From Rhodospirillales bacterium (GTDB lineage Bacteria > Pseudomonadota > Alphaproteobacteria > UBA8366 > JADFVY01), in assembly GCA_020356105.1 (NCBI GenBank), contig CP070634.1, positions 540,697 to 604,696 on the forward strand: a stretch of 64,000 nucleotides of DNA, in the 5' to 3' direction. Positions 19,064-28,203 of this stretch are shown one piece after another; the stretch's first letter is position 1, and each line of letters begins with the position of its first letter. The notes beneath the pieces are model-generated. The model saw nothing but the letters and a program-made list of their open reading frames with translations, made no database searches and was not told the origin of the DNA. The translations under genes and the position numbers were made by a program.

Positions 19064-19441
19064 CTAAGGCGTGAGGATCTTCCACTCGCCCTCGCTGGTC
19101 TTGCAGCGGTCGACGATGAAGCGGAAGGGGTCCCTTGTCCGCCGCAGCTCGATGTCATGCCGGAGTCGCCGGCACGGCATGCCCTGGTGCTCGAATATCT
19201 CGATCAGCGTGACGGTCCCGCGGTTGCCGGTTGCCGGATTTTCCCATGCTTCGACCGCGTTCAACTCCACTTCCTCGCTCAGGTAGAGCTTTCTGGACGC
19301 GGCGTCGAGCAGCGCGGCGTCTCCCTCCCCCAGCTGAAACCCGGATCCCCTGAACGGATTGGCGGTCCCCGTCGTCACGGTGGCAATCGTTACCGCAGCC
19401 AAAAGACAGGCTGCCAGCAATTTCGATCTGGTCGGACGCAT
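19064..19441 (-). CDS. Small secreted protein, RT0821/Lpp0805-like surface protein
   Basis: A 125-residue protein with an N-terminal signal peptide (KLLAACLLAAVTIATVTTGTA). The mature part has FRGSGFQLGEGDAALLDAA, then WENPATGNRGTVTLIEIF and CRRLRHDIEL. The W-NP-x-GN-x-GTVT block followed by a CR motif resembles the RT0821/Lpp0805 (17-kDa surface antigen-like) family. It lacks the glycine-zipper segment often seen in larger relatives, so the match is to the C-terminal domain. ATG 19441 is chosen for the signal peptide and a GGGGAG site. The gene lies alone, pointing left between the two AsmA genes. Function is unknown; an envelope location is likely. Confidence 0.6.
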   Translation of the reverse strand: MRPTRSKLLAACLLAAVTIATVTTGTANPFRGSGFQLGEGDAALLDAASRKLYLSEEVELNAVEAWENPATGNRGTVTLIEIFEHQGMPCRRLRHDIELRRTRDPFRFIVDRCKTSEGEWKILTP

Positions 19442-19714
19442 CGCCCGGCTCCCCGCTGTTCGAACGACGTCGCAAAGGCTTAACATCGCACCCTTGCACA
19501 GGGTATCGAATTTCGGGACATCTGTGTAGCCGATCGCAAACCGTGACCGGGCCGTCGCGCTGGGATCTGCTTCCGAGGCACCCCTTGTGCCGCATTGGGA
19601 TGCCGGGCTGCCGATTGTGGTGCGCTCGGGCTTTCGTTGATTTATCATGTGTTACAGGTTTGATCGGGCATGCCTCGCATGGCGCAGATTGCCCGGAACC
19701 AGGGGGAGCAGACA

Positions 19715-21805
19715 ATGAAAATTCTCAAGGTGCTCGGTCTTGTCTTGGCTGGCCTTCTGGTGCTGGCGATCGCCGGTGTCGTTGCTGCTCTTCTTCTTAT
19801 CGACGTCAACTCCTTCAAGCCTCTGATCGCCAATGAGGTGAAGAAGGCGACCGGTCGCGATCTGACCATTGCCGGCGATTTGCGGCTGGGGGTCTCGCTC
19901 GTCCCCAGTATTGTCGCCGACGACGTGACCCTGTCGAACGCGGAATGGGCGTCGCGTCCCGAGATGTTCTCGGTCCGGCAACTCGAAGGGCGGGTGGTCC
20001 TGCTACCGCTCCTGGCCGGTGTGCTGGAGATCGACCGCATTGCACTTATCGGCGCGGATATCATGCTGGAGGTCGATTCTGGGGGCCGCGCCAATTTCGA
20101 TTTCACCTCCCCGGATGGCGAAACAGCGGCGCCAGCCCCGCCGCCGGAAGAGGAGCTGTCCGTCGGCGCGATACCCTTGGTCCACGAGGTGGAAATCAGG
20201 GACTCCAACCTCGCCTACGTCAACGCGGTGACGGGCGTAAGACACGATACCGCAATCGATTCGCTGATCATGCGAAGCAAGACGTGGGAGGCACCGGTCG
20301 AGCTGTTCTACGAGGGCGACATCAATGATGAGGCGATCCGCATCCGTGCCGAAGTGGGAAGCCTTGCGGTCCTGTTCGAACAACGCACGCCCTGGCCGGT
20401 GGATTTGTCCGTCGAAGCCGGCGGCGCCGAAATCGCCGTTCAGGGTTCGATCGCAGATCCCCTTACGGCGACGGGACTCGATCTCGCGGTCGCCGTCAAC
20501 GGCGATCAACTCGGCGATCTTTCCGGCATCCTCGGCGCAAAGGTACCGCCGTTCGGCGAATACGCGGTCTCGGCGCGCGTTGCGGGCGATGTGACCGACA
20601 CGATCCGCGCGTCCGAAATTGCCGTGCAGCTGGGCAAGAGCGACGTCAAAGGCGAGGTGTCGGTCGCACTCGCCGGCACGAGGCCGGTCGTGGACGCCGG
20701 GTTCTCCTCCGAGAATCTGGATCTTGCGGTTCTCTCCGGCGCCGTGGCTGTCCCGTCCGAGGAGAAGAAGGCCGAGAAAACGGAGAAATCAGAGCGACTG
20801 TTTCCCGATGATCCGCTCCAGCTCGAAGCCTTGAAATCGGTCGACGCCTCGTTCCGGTACGATGCGGCGTCGGTCGTCGGCCGGCGCGCGACACTGCGCG
20901 ACATGACGGTCGCCTTTACGCTGAAGAACGGGCTTCTCGATGTCGAGCAGCTCAAGGCGCAACTGTATGAAGGGACGTTCGAGACGACCGTGCAATTTGA
21001 CGGTCGCACGGAACAGGCCGGCGTGGTCGCGAAGGCCGCGTTACGAAAGTTCGATCTCGGCCGGGTGCTCGCCGAAACCTCCGCCGCGGGCATGGTGGAG
21101 GGTCAGGTCAATTTCAATCTCGCCGCAGAGGGAAAGGGCCGCTCGATCCATGAAATCATGGCGAGCCTGGACGGCAAAATCGATCTGGCCATGGGCAAGG
21201 GGAGAATCAAATCGCGGGCGCTGCAGCAATGGGTCGGCGGGCCGACCGAGGTGCTCAGTAACTTCCTGACCATGAATCTCGAGGGATATTCGACCGTCAA
21301 CTGCGCACTCGGTTCCTTCGATATCAAACAGGGCGTTGCGACCACCGGCGGCCTGCTCCTCGATACCGACGTCGCCGCGTTCGTCGGCAAGGGGACGGTG
21401 AACCTGGGAACGGAGGCGCTCGACCTCGTCATCGATCCCGAGGTCAAGCGAATGACGTTGAGCGCCGCCGTGCCCGTGCTCATTCGTGGCACCTTCATGA
21501 AACCGGAATACAGCCTCGACCGAAAGGCGGCCGCCCTGCGGGTTGGCGGATTGCTAGGCGGTCTTGTCTATCCGCCGGCGCTCATCATCGGGCTCGGTGA
21601 ACTCGGTACCTTCGGCGAGGGAGACTGCGTCGGGGTGAAGGGAACTGCCGAGGGGCAGGCGCAGCCGACGCCGGCCGCGCAACCCGCACAACCGGCACAG
21701 CCCGAGCAGACGACGGATCAGGAGCCCGAAAACCTGCCCGGCAAGGTTCTCAAAGGCACGGGCGATTCAATCACCAAGGGCCTCAAGAAGCTGCTCGGAG
21801 ATTAG
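19715..21805 (+). CDS. AsmA family protein (short paralogue)
   Basis: A 696-residue paralogue of the AsmA protein at 15846. It shares the N-terminal anchor, the DVNSFKPLIANEVKKATGRD start, a single copy of the mid-protein unit (from residue 254, GLDLAVAVNGDQ) and the same C-terminal region. Both proteins end in a proline/alanine/glutamine-rich linker and an LPGxxLxGTGDSIT tail. The length difference between the two proteins is almost exactly two repeat units. ATG 19715 follows GGGGGAG. An envelope role is expected as for other AsmA proteins. Substrate and partners are not visible. Confidence 0.88.
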   Translation: MKILKVLGLVLAGLLVLAIAGVVAALLLIDVNSFKPLIANEVKKATGRDLTIAGDLRLGVSLVPSIVADDVTLSNAEWASRPEMFSVRQLEGRVVLLPLLAGVLEIDRIALIGADIMLEVDSGGRANFDFTSPDGETAAPAPPPEEELSVGAIPLVHEVEIRDSNLAYVNAVTGVRHDTAIDSLIMRSKTWEAPVELFYEGDINDEAIRIRAEVGSLAVLFEQRTPWPVDLSVEAGGAEIAVQGSIADPLTATGLDLAVAVNGDQLGDLSGILGAKVPPFGEYAVSARVAGDVTDTIRASEIAVQLGKSDVKGEVSVALAGTRPVVDAGFSSENLDLAVLSGAVAVPSEEKKAEKTEKSERLFPDDPLQLEALKSVDASFRYDAASVVGRRATLRDMTVAFTLKNGLLDVEQLKAQLYEGTFETTVQFDGRTEQAGVVAKAALRKFDLGRVLAETSAAGMVEGQVNFNLAAEGKGRSIHEIMASLDGKIDLAMGKGRIKSRALQQWVGGPTEVLSNFLTMNLEGYSTVNCALGSFDIKQGVATTGGLLLDTDVAAFVGKGTVNLGTEALDLVIDPEVKRMTLSAAVPVLIRGTFMKPEYSLDRKAAALRVGGLLGGLVYPPALIIGLGELGTFGEGDCVGVKGTAEGQAQPTPAAQPAQPAQPEQTTDQEPENLPGKVLKGTGDSITKGLKKLLGD

Positions 21806-21980
21806 CACGAAGCCCGACGCGCATGGCGCCAGGTCGCGGGCGACGTGATCGGTCGGCGTCGTCACCGTCGACATCGCCGCCGCGCCGGTGCCGGCGCGTG
21901 TTGACAGGTCTCATGGTGGCTTGCTTGATAACGCGTGCGGCGGCAGCGGCCGGCGGCGAACACGAACAAGTGGCGGAGCG

Positions 21981-23336
21981 ATGGACGACCAGCAGATCGA
22001 CGACAATGAACTTGCCGCCGCGCTTCGCCGGCGTCTTCTGGACCGCACCGCGCGGATCGGCATCATCGGGCTCGGTTATGTCGGGCTGCCGCTCTCCGTT
22101 GCATTCGCCGAGAGCGGCTTTCACGTCACGGGATTCGACATCGACGCCGGCAAGGTCGCGCATCTCAACGCCGGCGAGAGCTATATCGGCCATGTCGGCT
22201 CGGAGGCGATCGCTGCGCTCCTGGGCCAGGACCTGTTCCGCGCGAGCGCCGATTTCCCGGAGCTTGCGGGCATCGATGTCGTGCTCATTTGCGTGCCGAC
22301 GCCACTGACGCGGCAGCGTGAGCCGGACCTTCGATTCGTCACCGAGACCGCGTCGGCGATCGCGCCGCATCTGGGGCCGGGCCGGCTTGTGGTCCTGGAA
22401 TCGACGACCTGGCCGGGAACCACGGAAGAGGTCCTCAGGCCGATCCTGGAGTCGGGCGGGCTGACCTCCGGCCGCGACCTGTTCCTGGCGTATTCTCCCG
22501 AGCGCGAGGATCCGGGCAATCGGGATCATCGAACTGCGACGATCCCGAAGGTCGTCGGGGGGCATGGCCGCGTCGCGCGGGATCTTGCCGAGGCGCTGTA
22601 TGGGCAGGTGGTCGCAGAGATCGTGCCGGTTTCGTCGACCGCGACGGCTGAGGCGGTCAAGCTTTCGGAGAACATCTTTCGCGCCGTCAATATCGCGCTG
22701 GTCAACGAGTTGAAGCTGGTCTACGACCGCATGGGCATCGACGTCTGGGAGGTGATCGAGGCGGCGAAGACCAAACCGTTCGGCTACATGCCGTTCTATC
22801 CCGGCCCGGGCCTCGGTGGGCACTGCATTCCGATCGACCCGTTCTATCTGACCTGGAAGGCGCGCGAGTACGGCATTTCGACCCGCTTCGTCGAACTCGC
22901 CGGAGAAATCAACACGGAGATGCCGCGCCACGTCGTCGAACGACTGGCACAGGCGCTCGACGCCCGCGCGGGCAAGGGTCTGAACGGGGCGCGGGTTCTT
23001 GTCCTCGGTGTCGCCTACAAGAAGAATGTCGATGATACGCGCGGCAGCCCCGCATTTGTCATCATCGAGCTGCTCGAAGCGCGCGGCGCGTCCGTCGCCT
23101 TCCACGACCCGCATGTCGCCGAGATCCCGCCGACCCGAGAGCATGGCGGCCTCGCCGGTCGCCAATCCGTCGAGCTGAGCGAGCAGGCGCTGGCTGAGTT
23201 CGATGCGGTGCTCATCGTCACCGATCACGATGCAGTGGATTACGAGTGGCTCGTTCGGCACAGCCGCCTGGTGGTGGATACGCGGAACGTGACGCGGCGG
23301 ATTTCCGACCGCCGCGAGCGCATCGTCAAGGTTTAG
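21981..23336 (+). CDS. Nucleotide-sugar dehydrogenase (UDP-GlcNAc/ManNAc 6-dehydrogenase type)
   Basis: A 451-residue enzyme that would oxidise C6 of a UDP-amino-sugar to the uronic acid using two NAD+. An N-terminal Rossmann fold carries GLGYVG (residues 30-35); the catalytic cysteine C282 lies in GPGLGGHCIPIDPFYL. The C-terminal UDP-binding domain includes GVAYKKNVDDTRGSPA. The PGPGLGGHC wording is closer to WbpA/WecC than to plain UDP-glucose dehydrogenases. ATG 21981 follows GGAGCG. The gene overlaps the DUF72 gene tail-to-tail by 11 bases. It could supply an acidic amino-sugar precursor to the glycosyltransferases 5 kb away, but that is inference. Confidence 0.88.
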   Translation: MDDQQIDDNELAAALRRRLLDRTARIGIIGLGYVGLPLSVAFAESGFHVTGFDIDAGKVAHLNAGESYIGHVGSEAIAALLGQDLFRASADFPELAGIDVVLICVPTPLTRQREPDLRFVTETASAIAPHLGPGRLVVLESTTWPGTTEEVLRPILESGGLTSGRDLFLAYSPEREDPGNRDHRTATIPKVVGGHGRVARDLAEALYGQVVAEIVPVSSTATAEAVKLSENIFRAVNIALVNELKLVYDRMGIDVWEVIEAAKTKPFGYMPFYPGPGLGGHCIPIDPFYLTWKAREYGISTRFVELAGEINTEMPRHVVERLAQALDARAGKGLNGARVLVLGVAYKKNVDDTRGSPAFVIIELLEARGASVAFHDPHVAEIPPTREHGGLAGRQSVELSEQALAEFDAVLIVTDHDAVDYEWLVRHSRLVVDTRNVTRRISDRRERIVKV

Positions 23337-24069
23337 CGGCGGCGACCAGCCCGGCCAGGCCGGCCGCGTTCTCGAACGCATAGCCGGCCTCGTCATTGTC
23401 GAAGAAGCAATAGACGTCGAGCCCGTTGGCGCACCACTGCCCGATGCGCTCCGCCCAGCGCCGAAGCGCGCGGCCGTCATAGCGTCCCCGATAGGCGGCC
23501 GCCGGGCCGTGCAGGCGAATGTAGACGAAATCGGCGGTGGTCAGGCGCGGTGCGCGCATGCCGGCCAGTTCGAACACGCAGAAGGCGGCGTTGCGCGCCT
23601 CCAGAAGGGCCGCAACCGAATCATTGTGCCAGCTCGGATCGCGGAACTCGAACGCGTAACGCTGTCCGGACGGCAGCGCTGTGAGGAAGTTAGCGAGCCG
23701 TTCCGGATTGCAGCGCCAGCGCGGCGGCAGCTGGAACAGGATCGGGCCCAGGCGTTCGCCAAGCGGACCGACGGCGTCCATGAATCGCTGGAGTCCGGCG
23801 CCGGGGTCCTTCAGCTTTTTCATGTGGGTGAGGTAGCGGCTGGCCTTGACCGCGAACACGAAGCCCGGCGGCGTCGCCGCCAGCCAGCCGTCTATGCTTG
23901 TCTCTTGGGGCAGTCCGTAGAAGGTGCTGTTGACCTCGACGGCATGCAGGATGCCGGCATAGTAACCGAGCGCGTCGTCCAGCGGCATGTCGTCCGGATA
24001 GACAGGCCCCAGCCAGTGCTGATAGCGCCAGCCCGACGTGCCGATGAAACTGCTGCCGAACCGTGTCAT
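23326..24069 (-). CDS. DUF72 family protein
   Basis: A 247-residue member of the DUF72 (YecE-like) family, predicted as a TIM-barrel protein. It has the typical start FIGTSGWRYQHWLGPVYP, the EVNSTFYGLP strand, FEFRDPSWH in the middle and CFFDNDEAGYAFENA near the end. Biochemical function of the family is not established. Its 3' end overlaps the sugar dehydrogenase gene by 11 bases in convergent orientation. A 216-base gap separates it from the methyltransferase gene upstream, so it may have its own promoter. Confidence 0.88.
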   Translation of the reverse strand: MTRFGSSFIGTSGWRYQHWLGPVYPDDMPLDDALGYYAGILHAVEVNSTFYGLPQETSIDGWLAATPPGFVFAVKASRYLTHMKKLKDPGAGLQRFMDAVGPLGERLGPILFQLPPRWRCNPERLANFLTALPSGQRYAFEFRDPSWHNDSVAALLEARNAAFCVFELAGMRAPRLTTADFVYIRLHGPAAAYRGRYDGRALRRWAERIGQWCANGLDVYCFFDNDEAGYAFENAAGLAGLVAAAKP

Positions 24070-24285
24070 CGTCCAAACCCGCGGGAACGGTTCGACCCGC
24101 CGCCGCGGCTCACGGTCCTCATGGCGCCCGCCGCGATATTGCCCCGATTGTCGCGGATCGACCGAACTGGTCCCGGCGACCCTGCACGGCGAATCGCTCC
24201 TGCGGTCGGAGCCGCATCTGCACGAATCGGGGCCATGTCGTTCGCGCGGCGTCCAGCGCCTGCCTTCTGTGTGGGCCGGGTCCGT

Positions 24286-24780
24286 TCACGCGACCGCTCG
24301 ATACAGGTAGTATCGCTCCGGCGGCACGCCGTCCGGAGCCTCGATCTCGCGCCAGGACTCCGGGGCCGGCAGCGGCTGGTCGCTCAGAACGATGCCGCCA
24401 ACGCGCACCATCTCGGCGAGCAAGGGGCCGACCTTCGAAGCGAGGCGTGCATTGCGCGCGGCATCGCCGGTGCCGATATCGTTGTGCACCAGGGCAATGG
24501 TGCGCCCGAGCAATCGCTGCGCCCGCTGCAGCGTGGCCTCGACGTCGCCCATGAAGAGATGGTCCCGATCCGGGATGCAGTCGGGATGGGCGTTGATCTG
24601 TCTCTCGAAGACGAAGATCTCCCGATCCGGCAGCCGTTCGCGCAGATGATCGTAGGTGCGGCCGTTGCCCAGGCCCAGCTCGAGGATCGGGCCCGGCAGA
24701 CCGCCGATCTCCGCCGCCGCCCAGTCGATGCAGGCGCGCTGGGCCTGCAGGCGACGGATCACGCTGTCCAGCCGGCTCAT
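24286..24780 (-). CDS. Small class I SAM-dependent methyltransferase
   Basis: A 164-residue Rossmann-fold protein with the SAM-binding motif ILELGLGNGRTYDHL (E34, G36, G38, G40) and a following acidic strand FVFERQINAHP. It then has GRTIALVHNDIGTGD and a conserved end, GGIVLSDQPLPAP. The size suits a compact methyltransferase with little added substrate domain; the acceptor cannot be told. It lies 52 bases after the cyclic-nucleotide-binding gene in a leftward group led by the ABC-like protein, so a role in the same process is likely. The start ATG 24780 has a weak GGGCGG site. Confidence 0.75.
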   Translation of the reverse strand: MSRLDSVIRRLQAQRACIDWAAAEIGGLPGPILELGLGNGRTYDHLRERLPDREIFVFERQINAHPDCIPDRDHLFMGDVEATLQRAQRLLGRTIALVHNDIGTGDAARNARLASKVGPLLAEMVRVGGIVLSDQPLPAPESWREIEAPDGVPPERYYLYRAVA

Positions 24781-24832
24781 CGCCGCCCGCGCCCCTGCGC
24801 AGGGCCGATCACTCCGCTATCGCCCCGGCAGG

Positions 24833-25300
24833 TCATCTGCTGCGATCTTCGTCGACAGCCATGGCCATCTCGCGCAGCTGTGCATTGGTCTGCAACAGGC
24901 GGTTCGCGAGTTCGCGCATGATCTCCTTGGCGATTTCCGGAAACTCGCCGATCAGCCGGAAGAACAGCTCCTTTCTGATCCGCAGCGCTACGAGATCTGA
25001 TTTCGCGGTCACGGTCGCGGTCCGCGGCACGTCACAGAGAATCGCGATCTCGCCGACGAAATCATGATTGCCGAGCGTCGCCACGGACAGCGGGCCCTTC
25101 TCCGTGTCGATCGTAACGTCGGCCCGACCGGTTATGATCAGAAATGCCGCATCGCCCGGGTCCCCCTGGCGAAACAGCACTTCGCCATCCGCGTAGGACA
25201 GGCGCTCGCTAGTGAATGCAAGCAGCTTCAGTTTCGCCGGTTCGATATTGGCGAACATCGGTATCTTGCGGAGCAGTTCGAATTCTTGCTGCAGGCTCAT
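24833..25300 (-). CDS. Cyclic nucleotide-binding domain protein (single domain)
   Basis: A 155-residue protein made almost wholly of one cNMP-binding domain. The phosphate-binding cassette FVGEIAILCDVPRTATV has the key glutamate E84 and arginine R93, so nucleotide binding looks intact. There is no DNA-binding helix-turn-helix after it, only a C-terminal helix, so it is not a Crp-type regulator. It probably modulates a partner. It lies 30 bases downstream of the ABC-like gene, suggesting that it gates or senses for that membrane protein. AAGGA precedes ATG 25300. An adenylate cyclase is encoded at 40968-42323 in the same window. Confidence 0.87.
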   Translation of the reverse strand: MSLQQEFELLRKIPMFANIEPAKLKLLAFTSERLSYADGEVLFRQGDPGDAAFLIITGRADVTIDTEKGPLSVATLGNHDFVGEIAILCDVPRTATVTAKSDLVALRIRKELFFRLIGEFPEIAKEIMRELANRLLQTNAQLREMAMAVDEDRSR

Positions 25301-25330
25301 CTGCGGATCCTTCTTTCCTGCGGCTCGCGG

Positions 25331-28006
25331 TCAGAGATCATGGAGAAAGTTGCGATAGGTGCCGCCTTCGCGGTCGGCCAGCTCCTCCGGCGAACCGTCC
25401 TCGGCGATACGGCCCTCATCCATAACGACGACACGCGGAAATTTATTCGCCAACGTAGCATTATTGAGCACCCAGACGACCGTGCGGCCGCCGCATTCCG
25501 CCAGTACCCTGTTGACGACGGTGTTCTGCATCCGCGCATCGAAGCCGGCGGCGGCCTCGTTGACCAGCAGGATCCGGGGTCGCTTCAGCAGGCAGCGCGC
25601 GATGCCGATCTTCTGACGCTGTACCGGCGACAGCCGTGAGCCGCCCGGCCCCGTCTGGCTGCGCAGGCCTGCGGACATCACGACGTCGCGCAGGCCGAGC
25701 CCCTCGAGGACCTCCGCGATAAGAACGCCGACGCGCTGCGCCGCGTTGGCCTGGCCGTAGTCGATCTTGCCGAACAGGATATTGTCCTGGATTGTCGCGC
25801 CGGGATTGTACGCTTCGGGATCGAAGAACGCGATCCTGCCGGTGAGCTCGTCCGGCAGGCCCTCGGCAAAGGCGCGGCGTGCCTCGAGCAGACGTGACTG
25901 CAAGGCCTTGTCGATCAGGTCGAGACGGTGGCGTGCCGGGATCAGCTTGAAGGGGAGCGCAATCAGGCGATCCCGGTCGGTCTCGCCGAGCGCGTCAAGG
26001 CCGCGCGCCGCCCGTCCGAGAATCGCGTGGAACTCCGGCAAATCCTCGGCCGAGATGAAGCTGAACCGTTCGAAGAATTCGTGACCCGGCGGCAAGTCCG
26101 CGAACAGCTCGACCATCGTCTGGGCGACGTGCCGGCCGATCTTGAGGAACTCGTCGGTGAGCGCGACGCGCTCCAGAATGCGTCGAACATACCAGTTGGC
26201 GGCGATGTGCTGTTCGCTCAGTGTCTCGTCGAGCGGTACGCCGAATATCAGGTTCTCCGCGACCGAGGCGTTGAGGTTATAGCGCCCCGCATCGAATGGT
26301 TCGACCAAGCGCGAGACCTCCGGATCGGCCAGCCGGTCGCGGACCGCGGCGCGCGCCTCGAGGATCTTGCGCGCAACGTCCGGCTTCTCTTCCGGTTCGA
26401 TCGTGCCGCGCAGGCCGCGGGCATAGATATCGTCGTCGAGATCGACCGCCCGCAATACGTCGAGCATTCGCGCCTCCAGTTCGTCCGGTCCGGCGACGTC
26501 GGCAGAGGCGTAGTCGATCCAGTCCGCGTTGAAATCCAGCGTCGTGTTGCCGGCTTTTTCCGCTTCATGGAGTTCCTGCTCGTACCTGGCCTGCGCGTCC
26601 GCCTCGTACCCGGCCGCCCTCGTCGGCTCGTGCTTCAGTGCGAAGGCCAGCGCGTCGGCCAGGGAGCCCGCCTGGACGTATACCGACGGCCCGACATAGG
26701 CGATGCGTCGGCCGGTCACTGCGCGGGGCAGTCTCTTGATGTCGCGATCGTCCAGCATGACCGACCCGCTCGTCGGCGTCAGCAGGCCGGCGATTGCCAT
26801 CACGAGCTCGCCCTTGCCGCTGTTCGCCGTACCCACCACGGCCACATGATCGCCGGCGCCGATGTCGAGCGTGACACCGTCAAGCGCGCGCACGCCATCG
26901 TCGTCGACCAGACCGACGTTCTGCAGCACCACCGGGGCATCCGGCGCGATGTCGCCGGCCTCGTCGAGTTCCGACAGGAGCGTCTCCTCGTCCAGGATGT
27001 GCGGCGGATCGAACTGTTCGATCACCTGGCCGTACTTGATCCGGACATCTTCCTTCTGCTGATACCAGGTCAGCATTTCCTTCCAGGGTCCGGCGAGGTC
27101 CTTGTAGGCCGCGAGGACGGCAACCAGCGCACCGAAACTGAGCTCGCCCTCGATGACGAGCCAGCCACCGATCGAAAAGAAGAAGAACGGTGTGAGCTTG
27201 TCGATGAAGTTATTCAGGAACTTCATGAAGAACTTGATGCGATAGATATCGAACCGGATCCAGTAGATGATGCCAAGGCGCGACGCGAACCGGGACAGCT
27301 CGTGTCGCGCGGAGTCATGGGCGCGCAGCTCGGTGATCCCCGAGACCGTCTCCCCAATGTGATCGGACAGCCGACGCACGTTTTGCACGCGCTGCTTGCC
27401 AAGCTCGTTGACCCGGCGCTGGAGCTTCGGAATCACATAGATCTGCAGTGGATAGAGGGCGATCGCCGCGGTTCCCAATATCGGGTCCTGGACCATGATG
27501 AAACCGAGGATGATCAGCAATTGTCCGCCCTGGAACATCGGGTCGGCGAACGCGGTGCCGATGAAGCCGCCCAGCGGCTCGACCTCGGCCGTGATCATCG
27601 GGATCAACTCGCCCTGGCTGACCTTGCGAAATTGCGGCAGCGGGAACCGCAGGATCCTCTGGTAGAGCTGATAGCGCAGCCGCCGCAGAAGCCGCTCGCC
27701 GAGACGGCCCTTGAAGACGTTGATGTAATATTTCAGGACGCCGTTCACCAGCACGAGGAACAGGTATACGAAACTGAGCCCGATCAGGAATTCGATCTGG
27801 CTGGTGCCGACGCTGAGCATGGGTGAACCGAACAGCACGACGTCGAACGGCGGTCCGGACGTCGCACCGATCGCCTGGTTCACGATCACCTTGGGCATTT
27901 CGAGCGCGAGGTAGAGGAAGGGATAGGACAGGACGATCACGGCCAGCAGCCAGATCTGCTGCGCCTTGCTGTATCGCAGTATGAAGCCGAAGATGCTCGG
28001 TTCCAC
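25331..28006 (-). CDS. ABC exporter-like protein with degenerate, inserted ATPase domain
   Basis: An 891-residue half-transporter layout: six-helix exporter membrane domain (~10-330) then a nucleotide-binding domain. The ATPase half is abnormal. Walker A (from residue 392) reads GTANSGKG, with G where S/T is needed. About 390 residues of charged helical sequence separate it from the signature, against roughly 100 normally. The signature is LSPVQ (792-796) instead of LSGGQ; Walker B is ILLVNE (812-817), with N for the usual D; the switch histidine is N (848-849). GTG 28006 is chosen because the upstream in-frame stretch is not protein-like; ATG 28144 is the alternative. It is followed closely by a cNMP-binding protein. 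A regulated or non-hydrolysing transporter is possible. Confidence 0.82.
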   Translation of the reverse strand: MEPSIFGFILRYSKAQQIWLLAVIVLSYPFLYLALEMPKVIVNQAIGATSGPPFDVVLFGSPMLSVGTSQIEFLIGLSFVYLFLVLVNGVLKYYINVFKGRLGERLLRRLRYQLYQRILRFPLPQFRKVSQGELIPMITAEVEPLGGFIGTAFADPMFQGGQLLIILGFIMVQDPILGTAAIALYPLQIYVIPKLQRRVNELGKQRVQNVRRLSDHIGETVSGITELRAHDSARHELSRFASRLGIIYWIRFDIYRIKFFMKFLNNFIDKLTPFFFFSIGGWLVIEGELSFGALVAVLAAYKDLAGPWKEMLTWYQQKEDVRIKYGQVIEQFDPPHILDEETLLSELDEAGDIAPDAPVVLQNVGLVDDDGVRALDGVTLDIGAGDHVAVVGTANSGKGELVMAIAGLLTPTSGSVMLDDRDIKRLPRAVTGRRIAYVGPSVYVQAGSLADALAFALKHEPTRAAGYEADAQARYEQELHEAEKAGNTTLDFNADWIDYASADVAGPDELEARMLDVLRAVDLDDDIYARGLRGTIEPEEKPDVARKILEARAAVRDRLADPEVSRLVEPFDAGRYNLNASVAENLIFGVPLDETLSEQHIAANWYVRRILERVALTDEFLKIGRHVAQTMVELFADLPPGHEFFERFSFISAEDLPEFHAILGRAARGLDALGETDRDRLIALPFKLIPARHRLDLIDKALQSRLLEARRAFAEGLPDELTGRIAFFDPEAYNPGATIQDNILFGKIDYGQANAAQRVGVLIAEVLEGLGLRDVVMSAGLRSQTGPGGSRLSPVQRQKIGIARCLLKRPRILLVNEAAAGFDARMQNTVVNRVLAECGGRTVVWVLNNATLANKFPRVVVMDEGRIAEDGSPEELADREGGTYRNFLHDL

Positions 28007-28203
28007 GGTGCTCGACCGCCGCCACTCTGTCTCAAAATCCCGCCCGCCGGCGGGGCAAACCTTACCGCAGCTTATACGGCCCGAAACCCTCCTTGGAAAA
28101 AAATTGAACGAGGGTGCTTCCGGCAACCGCCCCGGCCGTGTCATAGTCGGCCCGCAAAACCGGAAGCCGACGGTTCGCCGACGCGGCAGGAGGTAGCGAT
28201 ACG

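Noticed and set aside
25928-27826. 632-codon rightward open frame across the ABC-like gene
   Set aside because: Antisense shadow; the leftward frame encodes a membrane domain and recognisable, though degenerate, ATPase motifs.
25331-28006. Frameshifted or broken ABC gene
   Set aside because: The frame is open over 891 codons with normal codon use; substitutions at several separate motifs without any stop argue for a kept, altered function.
25331-28144. Longer start (ATG 28144) for the ABC-like gene
   Set aside because: The 46 extra residues are not membrane- or domain-like. A Shine-Dalgarno-like AAGGAGG lies inside them but has no start codon at the right distance in frame. GTG 28006 begins directly before the first helix.
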